A DNA stretch of 64,000 nt from DAOUJW01 sp965218945. Lineage in GTDB: Bacteria > Chloroflexota > Dehalococcoidia > Lucifugimonadales > UBA2985. Within the stretch, counting starts at the first letter, position 1. Each line of letters starts with the position of its first letter. The position numbers were made by a program, and so were the translations under genes. The stretch covers positions 2,046,001 to 2,110,000 of the forward strand of contig OZ244718.1 of assembly GCA_965218945.1 (NCBI GenBank). The letters are read 5' to 3'. Below are positions 1-8,073 of this stretch, one piece after another. A model generated the notes under the pieces. The model was not told where the DNA came from, did not search any database, and was given only the letters and a program-made list of their open reading frames with translations.

Positions 1-278
1 GAGCGTCCCAGGTTGGTGTGGAGGACGACCCCGGTGGCGTTGATGAGGGGTATGGGCTTCGGGCGCCAAAGGGATGCGGCCTGGGAGGCGATGCTGTCCA
101 CCATCTCATCGAAAGAGGGGGAAGTCTTGCCCTCGGCGATCTCTTGACGCACCTGCTCCAGGGACCGGCGCACTAGGTAGACCAGCGGCTCCCTGGAGTA
201 GACGTCGATTAGCTCCTGGACGCGGCTGTCCGAGAGGAGCTTCTCAACGCTGGGTATGCTTCGATAGCCGGTGGACAT
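1..278 (-). CDS. selA: L-seryl-tRNA(Sec) selenium transferase, N-terminal part (runs off the left edge)
   Basis: SelA converts Ser-tRNA(Sec) to Sec-tRNA(Sec) with selenophosphate, using pyridoxal phosphate. Only the first 92 or so residues are in the window. Read on the minus strand from the ATG at 278, the protein opens with an N-terminal helical segment (YRSIPSVEKLL) and reaches INATGVVLHTNLGR, the strongly conserved SelA signature just before the PLP domain. The frame is open to the edge. An extended -10 element lies about 30 bases upstream. Presence of selA predicts selB, selD and a tRNA-Sec elsewhere in the genome. Identification rests on the signature; the PLP lysine lies outside the window. 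Confidence 0.9.
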   Translation of the reverse strand, partial: MSTGYRSIPSVEKLLSDSRVQELIDVYSREPLVYLVRRSLEQVRQEIAEGKTSPSFDEMVDSIASQAASLWRPKPIPLINATGVVLHTNLGR

Positions 279-305
279 AGGCGTACTTGTTCGGAGACTT
301 GACCC

Positions 306-314
306 ATTCTAGCA
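306..314 (-). promoter_or_regulatory. Extended -10 promoter element for selA
   Basis: On the minus strand the sequence TGCTAGAAT fits an extended -10 (TGn plus a 5/6 match to TATAAT). It lies about 28 bases before the selA ATG. No convincing -35 is seen, as expected for an extended -10 promoter. Confidence 0.45.
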
Positions 315-370
315 CATCGCAGGCAAACAACTGTCCGGCGCTTTCGATTACACAGAGGAACTGTGCCTCA

Positions 371-844
371 CTATGGAACCAGGTCCAAGGCCTTCAGCGC
401 CAGCAACCGGACGTCTTCAGGTGGTGGTCTGGCCGTAGCGCCGTCGGCGGCTAGAGGCAGATTCGTTTCAAGATTGGATCTGCTCACCCAAAACCAGCCT
501 TCGTTCAACGGATGGGGTAAGCTTACGAGCCGGCAGAAGTAGATCATGTCGATGTGCTGGTGGTGCCCTTCCACAGGGTCTTGGATATCCTCCACCATTA
601 TGGTGAATGGAGGATGGACTTGAGTCGGATAATCCAGGGCTAGGAGATTCCCTGTCGGGACGACCTCGGCGGATACGCCCGTCTCCTCATTTATCTCCCG
701 CAGAACGGCTTGGACGGGGTCCTCGTTGTCTTCTATGTGTCCGCCGGGGGGAAGCCACTCCCGGACCTTCTGGTGCCAGTGCAACAGGACGGCGCCGTCA
801 TGCGCTACGAATCCGGTTGCGGTGAAGTGTCTGACCAAGCTCAT
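371..844 (-). CDS. Nudix hydrolase
   Basis: Hydrolyses a nucleoside diphosphate linked to another moiety; the exact substrate cannot be read. The 157-residue protein has the full Nudix box at about residues 35-57: GGHIED, then E41, then REINEETGV, matching Gx5Ex7REUxEExGU with all metal-binding glutamates. It is one short domain with no extra fusions, so it could be a house-cleaning or ADP-ribose-type enzyme. It lies behind selA on the same strand with a 92-base gap holding the selA promoter, so the two are probably separate transcripts. The start codon has only a weak ribosome binding site. Confidence 0.85.
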   Translation of the reverse strand: MSLVRHFTATGFVAHDGAVLLHWHQKVREWLPPGGHIEDNEDPVQAVLREINEETGVSAEVVPTGNLLALDYPTQVHPPFTIMVEDIQDPVEGHHQHIDMIYFCRLVSLPHPLNEGWFWVSRSNLETNLPLAADGATARPPPEDVRLLALKALDLVP

Positions 845-970
845 GGGAGAGCCATTGTAACTGGCTTTATCCGTATCAAGTCAAGGAGGTAAACCGGGTC
901 GGTCCCCTACTCAGTTGATTTGATGCGGTCACTCCGAGTGGCCCGCATAGCTTTAGCCGTAAGCGCCCTG

Positions 971-976
971 TATAAT
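971..976 (+). promoter_or_regulatory. -10 element (TATAAT) upstream of the M50 protease gene
   Basis: A perfect TATAAT hexamer sits about 32 bases before the GTG at 1008. No good -35 lies 17 bases upstream. An ATG at 975 overlaps this element and would be upstream of any transcript made from it, which favours the GTG start. Confidence 0.5.
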
Positions 977-1007
977 GGGCGCATCTCCGAGCCTACTTCT
1001 CTGCAAC

Positions 1008-1733
1008 GTGATACTAAGAAATATCGACCTGCTCTTCGACGACCCGTTTTCATTCGTCGTCGTTTTCGTTACTTCCCTGGCTACGGCGGGTATTGCCCTG
1101 CTCATAGGTATCACTGTCCACGAGTTCAGTCACGCTGCGGTGGCGAATCGCCTTGGTGACGACACAGCCCGGCGTTTGGGCAGGCTCTCTCTGAACCCCG
1201 TCAGGCATCTGGACCCGGCGGGAACCATCCTGCTCCTGATGGTGGGCTTCGGCTGGGGTAAGCCTGTGCCGGTGAACCCGAATCGGCTGCAGGGCAACGC
1301 CTGGAAGGGCATGTCGATTGTGGCGGGAGCAGGGCCGATATCAAACCTTATGACCGCGACGGTATGCTCTATACCCATAAGAATCGGTCTGCTCCCCTGG
1401 CAATCGCCATTCTACTTCAGAGGCTTTGAAGGCCAGGGCCTGGAAGGTCTTGCGGCAGACCTCTTGGGCTTCGTCATCTTCTACAACATCATCCTTGCCG
1501 TGTTCAATCTCATTCCGCTGTTTCCACTGGACGGCTCCAAGGTGGCTCTCGGGATACTGGGGAACGTGTCTCCTCCCACGGCCGCCAAGATGGCCCGCTT
1601 TGAGGCTACAGGCCCTGCGATTCTGCTTGCGGTGATAGCCATAGACCTGTTTACCGGGTTGAATTTGCTCTGGAGGGTTCTAAATCCCCTGGTCGATGTG
1701 GTAGGCTTGTTAATAATGGGGCGCACTCTTTAG
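1008..1733 (+). CDS. Site-2 protease family (M50) membrane metalloprotease
   Basis: Integral-membrane zinc protease; members cleave substrates inside the bilayer or act in membrane quality control. The protein (241 residues from GTG 1008) is hydrophobic, with about five or six membrane segments. HEFSH at about residues 38-42 gives the HExxH zinc site, and NLIPLFPLDGSK near residue 170 supplies the third ligand (Asp) in the usual NxxPxxPLDG setting. It is the short form without PDZ or CBS domains, like the YwhC/SpoIVFB-type group. A start at 975 (ATG) is possible but overlaps the TATAAT box. The next gene, tyrA, begins 42 bases on, so co-transcription is possible. Substrate unknown. Confidence 0.85.
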   Translation: MILRNIDLLFDDPFSFVVVFVTSLATAGIALLIGITVHEFSHAAVANRLGDDTARRLGRLSLNPVRHLDPAGTILLLMVGFGWGKPVPVNPNRLQGNAWKGMSIVAGAGPISNLMTATVCSIPIRIGLLPWQSPFYFRGFEGQGLEGLAADLLGFVIFYNIILAVFNLIPLFPLDGSKVALGILGNVSPPTAAKMARFEATGPAILLAVIAIDLFTGLNLLWRVLNPLVDVVGLLIMGRTL

Positions 1734-1775
1734 CGTGAGGACGTAAACCGGAGTGCAATAGCAAGGAGACGTGAA

Positions 1776-2777
1776 GTGGACAAGATTACAATTATAGGTA
1801 CGGGACTTATCGGTACCTCTCTGGGCATGGCCTTGAAGAAGGCGCAGGTGAAGGCGGAGATAGTGGGCAGCGACCGGGACAGGGGAGTCGCCAACCGCGC
1901 CCAGAAAATGGGAGGCTCCGATTCGACCGAGACGAATCCCCTCAGGGCGGTGAAGGACGCTCGAATCGTGGTGCTGGCCACGCCCATAAGGGCTATAGAA
2001 GAGGTGATGAAGTTCATAGGGCCCGAGCTGGAGGATGGCTGCGTGGTGACTGACACAGGCAGCACCAAAGTCTCCGTGCTCCACTGGGCTGAGGAGCATC
2101 TGCCCTCCAATGTCAGCTTTGTGGGAGGGCATCCCATGGCCGGCAAAGAGGATTCCGGCCCGGAATCCGCGCAGGTGGACCTCTTCCAGGGCGCCACCTA
2201 CTGCCTCATACCGGCCCGGAACACGGGACAGGACGCTCTTGCAACTGTTGTCAACTTGGTGGAGGCAGTAGGAGCCAAGCCCTACTTCATTGACCCCGTG
2301 GAGCACGACAGCTACGTGGGCGCGGTGAGCCACCTTCCGATGATTCTCTCTACCGTTTTGACCAGGCTCACCTCCAGCAGTCCGTCCTGGCCGGAGATCG
2401 CCAGGCTGGCCTCATCCGGCTACAGGGACGTCAGCCGTCTGGCGTCCCAGGACCCGGCAATGAACAGGGACATTTGCATGACCAACCAGGATGGGCTAAT
2501 GCATTGGATAGATGAGTTCATCAAGGAGATGTACGGCTTCAGGAACCTGGTGAAGGAGGGCGGTGAGAAGACACTGGGTAGCGCCTTTGACGCCGCCTGG
2601 GAGGCGCGGGACAGATGGGTCCAGAACAAGGTGACGGCTCCATCGTCGCATCCGGCGGTGGAGATTCCCACCACTGCCGAGACTATGGGCGGGATGTTCC
2701 TGGGGGACCGGGCGGCCGGGCGCGTTCGCGAGATGATGGAGTGGTGGAAAGACGACAACAGGAAGAAGCGCGGGTAA
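1776..2777 (+). CDS. tyrA: Prephenate dehydrogenase (tyrosine biosynthesis)
   Basis: Oxidative decarboxylation of prephenate to 4-hydroxyphenylpyruvate with NAD(P). The 333-residue protein starts at a GTG preceded by AAGGAG seven bases upstream. It has an N-terminal Rossmann motif GTGLIGTSL (residues 8-16), the TyrA signature GGHPMAGKE and the active-site histidine motif AVSHLP, followed by the helical dimerisation domain. There is no fused chorismate mutase or ACT domain. It forms a tight operon with aroA (4-base gap) and gmk, so two steps around chorismate are co-expressed. Whether it prefers prephenate or arogenate cannot be decided from sequence alone. Confidence 0.93.
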   Translation: MDKITIIGTGLIGTSLGMALKKAQVKAEIVGSDRDRGVANRAQKMGGSDSTETNPLRAVKDARIVVLATPIRAIEEVMKFIGPELEDGCVVTDTGSTKVSVLHWAEEHLPSNVSFVGGHPMAGKEDSGPESAQVDLFQGATYCLIPARNTGQDALATVVNLVEAVGAKPYFIDPVEHDSYVGAVSHLPMILSTVLTRLTSSSPSWPEIARLASSGYRDVSRLASQDPAMNRDICMTNQDGLMHWIDEFIKEMYGFRNLVKEGGEKTLGSAFDAAWEARDRWVQNKVTAPSSHPAVEIPTTAETMGGMFLGDRAAGRVREMMEWWKDDNRKKRG

Positions 2778-2781
2778 GGCT

Positions 2782-4092
2782 ATGAAAAGATCTGCTTCTC
2801 CAACCGCGAAGCTGGAGGGCGCCATATCCCCTCCGGCGGACAAGTCCGTATCTCACAGGGCGGCCATTCTCAACAGCCTGGCCTCCGGTGAGGCTGTAAT
2901 CGACAACTTCTCAGTTGGGCAGGACTGCCGGTCCACCCTCCGCTGCCTGAGCGCTCTTGGCGTCTCTGCGGAACGCGTTTCTCCTGAAGACAGCCCTACG
3001 GGGACGCTGCAGTTGAGGATCACGTCTCCTGGCCTGGAGGGCCTTACAGAGCCCGGAGACGTGCTGAACGCCGAGAACAGCGGCACCACAATGCGGTTCA
3101 TCATGGGCCTTCTGGCGTCGACGCCATTCGTCTCCGTGGTGAACGGCGACCGCTCTCTGCGCTCCAGGCCAATGGCGCGGATAGTGCAACCCCTTCGCCA
3201 GATGGGGGCAGAGGTCATGGGAAGGGGAGGGGGATCGCTGGCCCCCCTGACCATAAGGGGAGGAGACCTGCGCGGGATGGAGTACGATATGCCTGTGGCG
3301 AGCGCACAGGTGAAGTCGTCACTCATAATTGCATCCCTCTTTGCCGGCAGCGATACGGTGCTGCACCAGCCGGCTCTGTCCAGAGACCACACGGAGCGGA
3401 TGCTGCAGGCCATGGGCGCGACCATTATAGAGGATGGGCTGACACTGGTAGTGAAGCCCGGCTCCGAGCTGAAGCCCCTGGACGTGAAGGTGTCCGGAGA
3501 CATTAGCTCTGCAGCCTTCTGGCTGGTGGCTGCGGCCGCTCACCCCAATGCCAGGGTCAGGCTGACCAACGTGGGCGTAAACCCCAGCCGAGCAGAGGTG
3601 CTGGAGATACTGAAGGCAATGGGGGCCAACATAACGCTGGAGAACCCTCGCATAGAGGGCGGAGAGCCGGTTGCAGATATTTATGTTGAGTCCAGCGAGC
3701 TTCGGGGTGTTGAGATAGCAGGAGACCAGATACCCATAGCCCAGGACGAAATCCCCGTTCTGGCCCTGGCCGCCTGTTTCGCTCAGGGAACCACCACCAT
3801 AAGGGACGCGCAGGAGCTTCGGGTCAAGGAGTCGGACAGGATAAGCGCTACTGCAAGAGAATTGAACAAGCTAGGCGCGAAGATCACGGAGCTTCCGGAC
3901 GGCATGATAATCGAGGGCACGGGTTCTCTAAAAGGCGGGGCCTGTCTCAGCCACGATGACCATCGCCTGGCGATGACCCTGGGCATAGCCGGACTGCTGG
4001 CTGATGACGATGTGGCGCTCTCTGGAGCGGAGGTGGTGGACGTATCCTACCCCGGTTTCTGGAAGGACCTGGAGGCGCTGACGTGCGAATAA
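2782..4092 (+). CDS. aroA: 3-phosphoshikimate 1-carboxyvinyltransferase (EPSP synthase)
   Basis: Joins phosphoenolpyruvate to shikimate-3-phosphate in the shikimate pathway. The 436-residue protein has the normal length and all main motifs: PPADKSVSHRA near the N-terminus (substrate Lys and Ser), NSGTTMRFIMGLLAS, the second-domain KVSGDISSAAFWLV, LRVKESDR and DHRLAMTLG. The motif pattern is like the Bacillus-type (class II) enzymes rather than the enteric type; this subclass call is from memory. It starts four bases after tyrA and is followed after 13 bases by gmk, so it is the middle gene of a three-gene operon. Confidence 0.95.
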   Translation: MKRSASPTAKLEGAISPPADKSVSHRAAILNSLASGEAVIDNFSVGQDCRSTLRCLSALGVSAERVSPEDSPTGTLQLRITSPGLEGLTEPGDVLNAENSGTTMRFIMGLLASTPFVSVVNGDRSLRSRPMARIVQPLRQMGAEVMGRGGGSLAPLTIRGGDLRGMEYDMPVASAQVKSSLIIASLFAGSDTVLHQPALSRDHTERMLQAMGATIIEDGLTLVVKPGSELKPLDVKVSGDISSAAFWLVAAAAHPNARVRLTNVGVNPSRAEVLEILKAMGANITLENPRIEGGEPVADIYVESSELRGVEIAGDQIPIAQDEIPVLALAACFAQGTTTIRDAQELRVKESDRISATARELNKLGAKITELPDGMIIEGTGSLKGGACLSHDDHRLAMTLGIAGLLADDDVALSGAEVVDVSYPGFWKDLEALTCE

Positions 4093-4105
4093 GAAGGGGG
4101 AAGCT

Positions 4106-4729
4106 TTGAGACCCACGGAAGAGCGCCTGTATGATATGCCGACACCGGGTCCGATGCTGGTCGTACTTTCGGGCCCCTCCGGTGTGGGCAAGGACTCAGT
4201 GCTGAGGCAGCTTAGGGAGCTTGACCAGTACTGGCACTTCACGGTTACGGCCACCACTCGTACCCAACGGCTTGGGGAAGAGGACGGCGAAGACTACCTG
4301 TTCATGGACAGAGACAGTTTTCACCAGATGGTGCGCGAGGGCGACTTTCTGGAGTGCGCGCAGGTGTACGGCAACTGGTACGGCGTCCCCAAGTCCCAGG
4401 TTAAAGAGGCCATGGACAATGGGATGGATGTGATTATGAAGACTGACGTCCAGGGCGCAGCCACTATCAAGGACCTGGCTCCGGGTGGAATATTCATCTT
4501 CCTGATGCCTCCTTCGCCCCAGGAGTTGGAGCGGCGTCTGCGAGAGCGCAAGACGGAGACCACGCCGGACCTTGAGCTGCGTATTCGCACCGCTATGGAC
4601 GAGATGCGGCAGCTTTCCATGTTCGACTACGTGGTGGTGAACGACGACCTTGAAACGGCGGTAGACCAGATCAGGGCAATCATCACCGCGGAGAAGTGCC
4701 ACATACCCCCTCGATGGGTGTATCTCTAA
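4106..4729 (+). CDS. gmk: Guanylate kinase
   Basis: Phosphorylates GMP to GDP with ATP. The 207-residue protein has the P-loop GPSGVGKD, the GMP-binding region with TATTRTQRLGEEDGEDY, and the lid with RRLRERKTET. The best start is a TTG at 4106 with a purine-rich run (AAGGGGG) five bases before it. An ATG at 4136 would give a protein ten residues shorter with a poorer ribosome binding site. It is the last gene of the tyrA-aroA-gmk run. A 62-base gap separates it from the Rieske gene. The N-terminal ten residues before the first strand are not typical and support some doubt about the start, not about the identity. Confidence 0.92.
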   Translation: MRPTEERLYDMPTPGPMLVVLSGPSGVGKDSVLRQLRELDQYWHFTVTATTRTQRLGEEDGEDYLFMDRDSFHQMVREGDFLECAQVYGNWYGVPKSQVKEAMDNGMDVIMKTDVQGAATIKDLAPGGIFIFLMPPSPQELERRLRERKTETTPDLELRIRTAMDEMRQLSMFDYVVVNDDLETAVDQIRAIITAEKCHIPPRWVYL

Positions 4730-4791
4730 TCGCGCGCTCCTGAAGCCGATGATAGAATTCCTGACAAACAAGAACACGCTGGAGGTTGACC

Positions 4792-5106
4792 TTGGCGGAT
4801 TTTGTTAAAGTAGCCAGTACCGACGACCTGTCTCCCGGGGACCTGATGCTTGTTGAACTGGACGGCGAGCGCGTCGTTCTGGCCAACTCCGAAGGCCAGA
4901 TATACGCCCTTTCAGAGCTGTGCACTCACGCAGAGTGCCCCCTCTCCGAGGGCGAGTTGGACGGCGAGGAGTTGGTGTGCCCCTGCCACGGGAGTCGCTT
5001 CAACGTGAAGACCGGCGAGGTGATCAGCCTGCCCGCAAACGAGCCCCTTGCAACATACAACGTCAGCATTGACGGCTCCGACGTCCTGATTGCGCCGGCC
5101 GGCTAG
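4792..5106 (+). CDS. Rieske-type [2Fe-2S] ferredoxin
   Basis: Small soluble electron carrier of the kind that feeds oxygenases or nitrite-reductase-like partners. The 104-residue protein has both Rieske cluster boxes, CTHAECPL and CPCHGSRF (CxH...CxxH), with normal spacing. The start is decided by the ribosome binding site: GGAGG at 4781-4785 lies six bases before the TTG at 4792, while another in-frame TTG at 4786 directly abuts it and is too close. No oxygenase subunit is nearby, so the partner is unknown. No transmembrane anchor is present, which separates it from Rieske proteins of cytochrome bc complexes. Confidence 0.85.
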   Translation: MADFVKVASTDDLSPGDLMLVELDGERVVLANSEGQIYALSELCTHAECPLSEGELDGEELVCPCHGSRFNVKTGEVISLPANEPLATYNVSIDGSDVLIAPAG

Positions 5107-5112
5107 GCGGCC

Positions 5113-5319
5113 CTAAGACGAGAGGCGAGTGACTGCGATGGGGTTGAAGCTCGTATCGTAGTCGTAGTGGTCCAGACCCTCCCGCCGCTTTATCCAGCCG
5201 ACTATCAGGTACGTGAGGGGAGTGGCGGCGGCTTCGTAGATTACCTTTGCGGTCCACTGGGTCAGGATAAGGCGCACAAGCGCGACCTCGCCGCCCGCAA
5301 AGGCCAGGGTGATGAACAC
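5113..5319 (-). pseudogene. C-terminal fragment of a queuosine-precursor transporter (VUT/YhhQ family)
   Basis: About 68 residues match the C-terminal end of VUT-family transporters as I know them: VFITLAFAGG, then KVIYEAAATPLTYLIVGWIK, then a DYDTSFNP tail. The family is normally over 200 residues with about six membrane segments; everything before the last two is missing. The sequence upstream, back to the queF stop codon at 5383-5385, stays open in the same frame but does not look like a transporter. The gene sits directly behind queF, its usual functional partner, so this looks like a deletion remnant rather than a functional small protein. A short GTG-started peptide cannot be excluded. 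Confidence 0.65.
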
Positions 5320-5382
5320 CGCGCAGTCACCACCATGAAGGTGGGTGATAGCCTGAGCTGATTTGACGCGGCTCCGGTCACG

Positions 5383-5811
5383 CTAGTCTCCCGTGGCTTG
5401 GTAGGCTACGTCCACGGTCGTGTGAATGCCGCCACGGGTCTTGTAGTCCAGTGATACGGCCATTCGATGGGGCTGGCACGCCGACACCAGGTCTTGCAGG
5501 ATACGGTTGGCGGCGTGCTCCTGCACAATGCCAACCTGCCTGTAGGATAGCAGGTAGTACTTCAGGGACTTCAGCTCCAGCAGCTTCATGTCAGGAACGT
5601 AGCGGATGGTCAGTGTACCAAAGTCCGGGAGGCCGGTCCAGGGACACACAGCGGTGAACTCGTCGGTGTCTAAAGCTATCTCGCTTTCCTGCTCCGGGTA
5701 CTCGTAATTGAAGGACAGGAGGCAGGAGGCGTCTATGGCCTCTTCTCCCTGTATCTCGAAGTTGTGCTCCAGCTTGGCGTACGCCTCGCTCAGGCTATCC
5801 ACGTTAGTCAT
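5383..5811 (-). CDS. queF: NADPH-dependent 7-cyano-7-deazaguanine reductase (preQ0 to preQ1)
   Basis: Reduces the nitrile of preQ0 to the amine of preQ1 in queuosine tRNA modification. The 142-residue protein is the short (type I) form. FTAVCPWTGLPDFGTLTI carries the catalytic Cys and Asp, and ELKSLKYYL matches the QueF NADPH motif E(S/L)KSxKxYL. The ATG at 5811 is preferred over one at 5829 because GGGGG lies six bases before it. Downstream on the same strand and frame is the remnant of a preQ0/preQ1 transporter, which fits a former queF-transporter operon. No other que genes are in the window. Confidence 0.93.
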   Translation of the reverse strand: MTNVDSLSEAYAKLEHNFEIQGEEAIDASCLLSFNYEYPEQESEIALDTDEFTAVCPWTGLPDFGTLTIRYVPDMKLLELKSLKYYLLSYRQVGIVQEHAANRILQDLVSACQPHRMAVSLDYKTRGGIHTTVDVAYQATGD

Positions 5812-6039
5812 GCCAAGCCCCCTTTTCATTTATTATCGCGGGTATAGTATATGCTGAGCAGGGAGTTGGGAAGTCTTGGCGCACAGTTGGACAGAGGCAT
5901 TTCCGCAGCATGTGCCTCTCGTCATTCCTGCGGAAGTAGACCTTTGCAAAACTTCGCCCACCATAGTCCACCCCTGCGAAGCTTGTCCTTGTGGAAACGG
6001 GGAGCAGGGGTCTACTGGGTGCGATCACAGGTGTTCTGG

Positions 6040-6059
6040 ATTCCTGCTTTCGCAGGAAT
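6040..6059. repeat. Family A intergenic palindrome
   Basis: ATTCCTGCTTTCGCAGGAAT is a perfect 20-base inverted repeat. The same element, with minor changes, recurs at 20166, 26129, 26199, 27742 and 34848 in this window. It resembles the neisserial dRS3 type (ATTCC, eight or ten bases, GGAAT) in design. Confidence 0.85.
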
Positions 6060-6130
6060 GGATAAAAAGTGTGCTTTTCCCAGGACAACTCCTGAACTAC
6101 GCAAAGGTCTCCGGAAGCAGGAACCTGAAG

Positions 6131-6165
6131 CCGCTCATTTCCTTCGACAAGCTCAGGATGAGCGG
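6131..6165. repeat. Family B intergenic palindrome
   Basis: CCGCTCAT and ATGAGCGG bracket a core with CGACAAGCTCAGG. Related copies are at 34757-34790, 63248-63286 and 63303-63345. Confidence 0.75.
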
Positions 6166-6212
6166 TAATGCGGCTGTCTACCCCGAGTCATCATGGACGA
6201 CGTCGGCACCGC

Positions 6213-7925
6213 TCAGACGGGATCCACGGAAGACTCCAGAAGCTCCCTGACCCTGGCCGGTACGTTTTCCAGGACCACTAACTCAGCCTCGCTCTCTCGG
6301 CGCAGCTTCACCTCCGCGCTGCCTTGGCGGAGGTTTCGCGGGCTGACCACAACTCGCACGGGGAAGCCCATCAGATCGGCGTCGTTGAATTTCACGCCCG
6401 CCGTCTCCGGGCGATCGTCGTACAGGACTTCAAGCCCGGCCTGTTGCAGGCGCTCGTACAGGTCGTCGGCGGCCTCAGTCACCTGGCTATCCTCTACGTT
6501 CAGAGCCACCAGGTGCGCGTCGTAGGGCGCAACTGAGGGTGGGAAGATGATGCCCTTGTCGTCGTGGTTCTGTTCAATGACGCCGGCAAGCAGCCGCCCG
6601 ACGCCAATGCCGTAGCAGCCCATAACGATGGGCTTCTGTGCGCCATCACTGTCCAGGTAGGTGGCATCCAGCGTCTCGCTGTAGAAGGTGCCCAGCTTGA
6701 ACACGTGGCCCACCTCAATGGCCCGCATGGCCTCCAGGGGAGTGTGGCAGCGATGGCAGGCGTGGCCCGGCTCGCCGAGGGTAATGTCTGTAATCACGTC
6801 CGGCTGGAAGTCCCGTGGATAGTTGGCGTTGCGCAGGTGGTAGTCGGTCCGGTTGGCTCCCACCACAAAGTTCGACCCCAGCATTATGGAGTCGTCGGCC
6901 ACGGTGCGGACGCCCTCCAGGCCGATGGAAGATGCGGAGCCGGCTACCAGTCCCGCCTCTTCAACCTCCTCAGGCGATGCCAAACGCAGCTCCCGGCAGT
7001 GAAGGAGGTTCTTTAGCTTGATCTCGTTCACATCAAGGTCTCCCCGGATGGTGACGAAGACCATCTCAGCGTCGGCGGCGTAGAAGACGGCCTTCAGCGT
7101 CTTGCTTTGGGGTATTCCAAGGAACGACGCTAGCTCCTCGATGGTCTTGATTCCCGGAGTGTGCACGTCCTCCAATGGAAGGGGATCTTCCGTCTCTTGG
7201 GGAGGCTTGACCACCTGGGCCCTCTCGGCGTTGGCCGCGTAGCCGCAGCCGGGGCACACTAGGACCACGTCCTCGCCGCTCTCCGTCGGCAGCAGGAACT
7301 CGTGGGAGTCTTTTCCGCCGATAGCGCCGCTGTCGGCTTCCGCCTGCACCGCGGGCAGGTGGAGGCGTCGGTAGATGTTCTTGTAGACTTGCACCATCGC
7401 CTCATAGCTGCGGTCGAGACCCTCCTCGTCCGCATCGAAGCTGTAGGCGTCCTTCATATCGAACTCACGCACCCTTATGAGGCCGCCCCGCGGCCTGGCC
7501 TCGTCCCGGAACTTGGTCTGAATCTGGTACAGGATTTGAGGTAGGTCGCGATAGCTGTGCACGTTAGCCTTCACCGTAAGGGTGATAACCTCCTCATGGG
7601 TTGGCGCCATCACCAGCGACCTCTCGCGGCGGTCCTCCAGCGTGAACAGGTTCTTGCCAAAGGCGTCCCTGCGGCCGCTCTCCTCCCACAGCTCCACGGG
7701 ATGGAGCGCGGGCATCCTCACCTCCTGGCTTCCGGCGGCGTCCATCTCCTGCCGGATGATCTCCTCGATCTTGCGAAGGGAGCGCCAAGCCAGGGGCATG
7801 TAGGTGTAGACACCGGCGGCAACCTGGCGGATCATCCCCGCTTTCAGCAGCAGCCGATGGCTGGGAGTCTCCGCCTCGGCGGGATCCTCGCGCAGCGTCT
7901 TGCCAAAAAAGCCGGTCATTCGCAT
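6213..7925 (-). CDS. proS: Prolyl-tRNA synthetase (bacterial type)
   Basis: Charges tRNA-Pro. The 570-residue protein has the length of the bacterial form with an insertion (YbaK-like editing) domain between class II motifs 2 and 3. Visible are the motif 1-2 region (VAAGVYTYMPLAWRSLRKIE, then FRDEARPRGGLIRVREF), the editing region near residues 240-380, motif 3 CYGIGVGRLLAGVIEQ, and the C-terminal anticodon-binding domain (VALNVEDSQVTEAADDLYE). The insertion domain implies Ala-tRNA(Pro) clearing in cis. It is a single-gene unit on the minus strand between queF and a zinc-ribbon gene; no operon partner is evident. Confidence 0.96.
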   Translation of the reverse strand: MRMTGFFGKTLREDPAEAETPSHRLLLKAGMIRQVAAGVYTYMPLAWRSLRKIEEIIRQEMDAAGSQEVRMPALHPVELWEESGRRDAFGKNLFTLEDRRERSLVMAPTHEEVITLTVKANVHSYRDLPQILYQIQTKFRDEARPRGGLIRVREFDMKDAYSFDADEEGLDRSYEAMVQVYKNIYRRLHLPAVQAEADSGAIGGKDSHEFLLPTESGEDVVLVCPGCGYAANAERAQVVKPPQETEDPLPLEDVHTPGIKTIEELASFLGIPQSKTLKAVFYAADAEMVFVTIRGDLDVNEIKLKNLLHCRELRLASPEEVEEAGLVAGSASSIGLEGVRTVADDSIMLGSNFVVGANRTDYHLRNANYPRDFQPDVITDITLGEPGHACHRCHTPLEAMRAIEVGHVFKLGTFYSETLDATYLDSDGAQKPIVMGCYGIGVGRLLAGVIEQNHDDKGIIFPPSVAPYDAHLVALNVEDSQVTEAADDLYERLQQAGLEVLYDDRPETAGVKFNDADLMGFPVRVVVSPRNLRQGSAEVKLRRESEAELVVLENVPARVRELLESSVDPV

Positions 7926-8073
7926 GGGCCAAACTCCATCCTCACCTTTTGTGGGTAAAGGTTATCAGAAATAGGACGATAGGGGAAATACGACCGGGGG
8001 AGGCGCTTGGCTCGCCGGCGCGGGCTAAGAGTCCCAAAAGGCGAAAGCGACAGGATAGAGAAGCCGGAGCAGT

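Larger units (their letters stand above)
5812..6212. other. Gene-free stretch of about 400 bases holding two palindromic repeats
   Basis: No convincing coding region is seen between the queF start and the proS end. It holds a perfect 20-base palindrome at 6040-6059, a degenerate copy near 5923, and a palindrome of a second family at 6131-6165. A possible -10 for queF (TATACT on the minus strand) lies near 5848. Confidence 0.7.

Noticed and set aside
1710..2333. Minus-strand frame opposite tyrA
   Set aside because: Antisense to TyrA with its Rossmann and HPMAGKE motifs; no independent support.
5812..6212. CRISPR-like array in the repeat-bearing gaps
   Set aside because: The repeats are short palindromes with irregular spacing, different types and no cas genes; not a CRISPR array.
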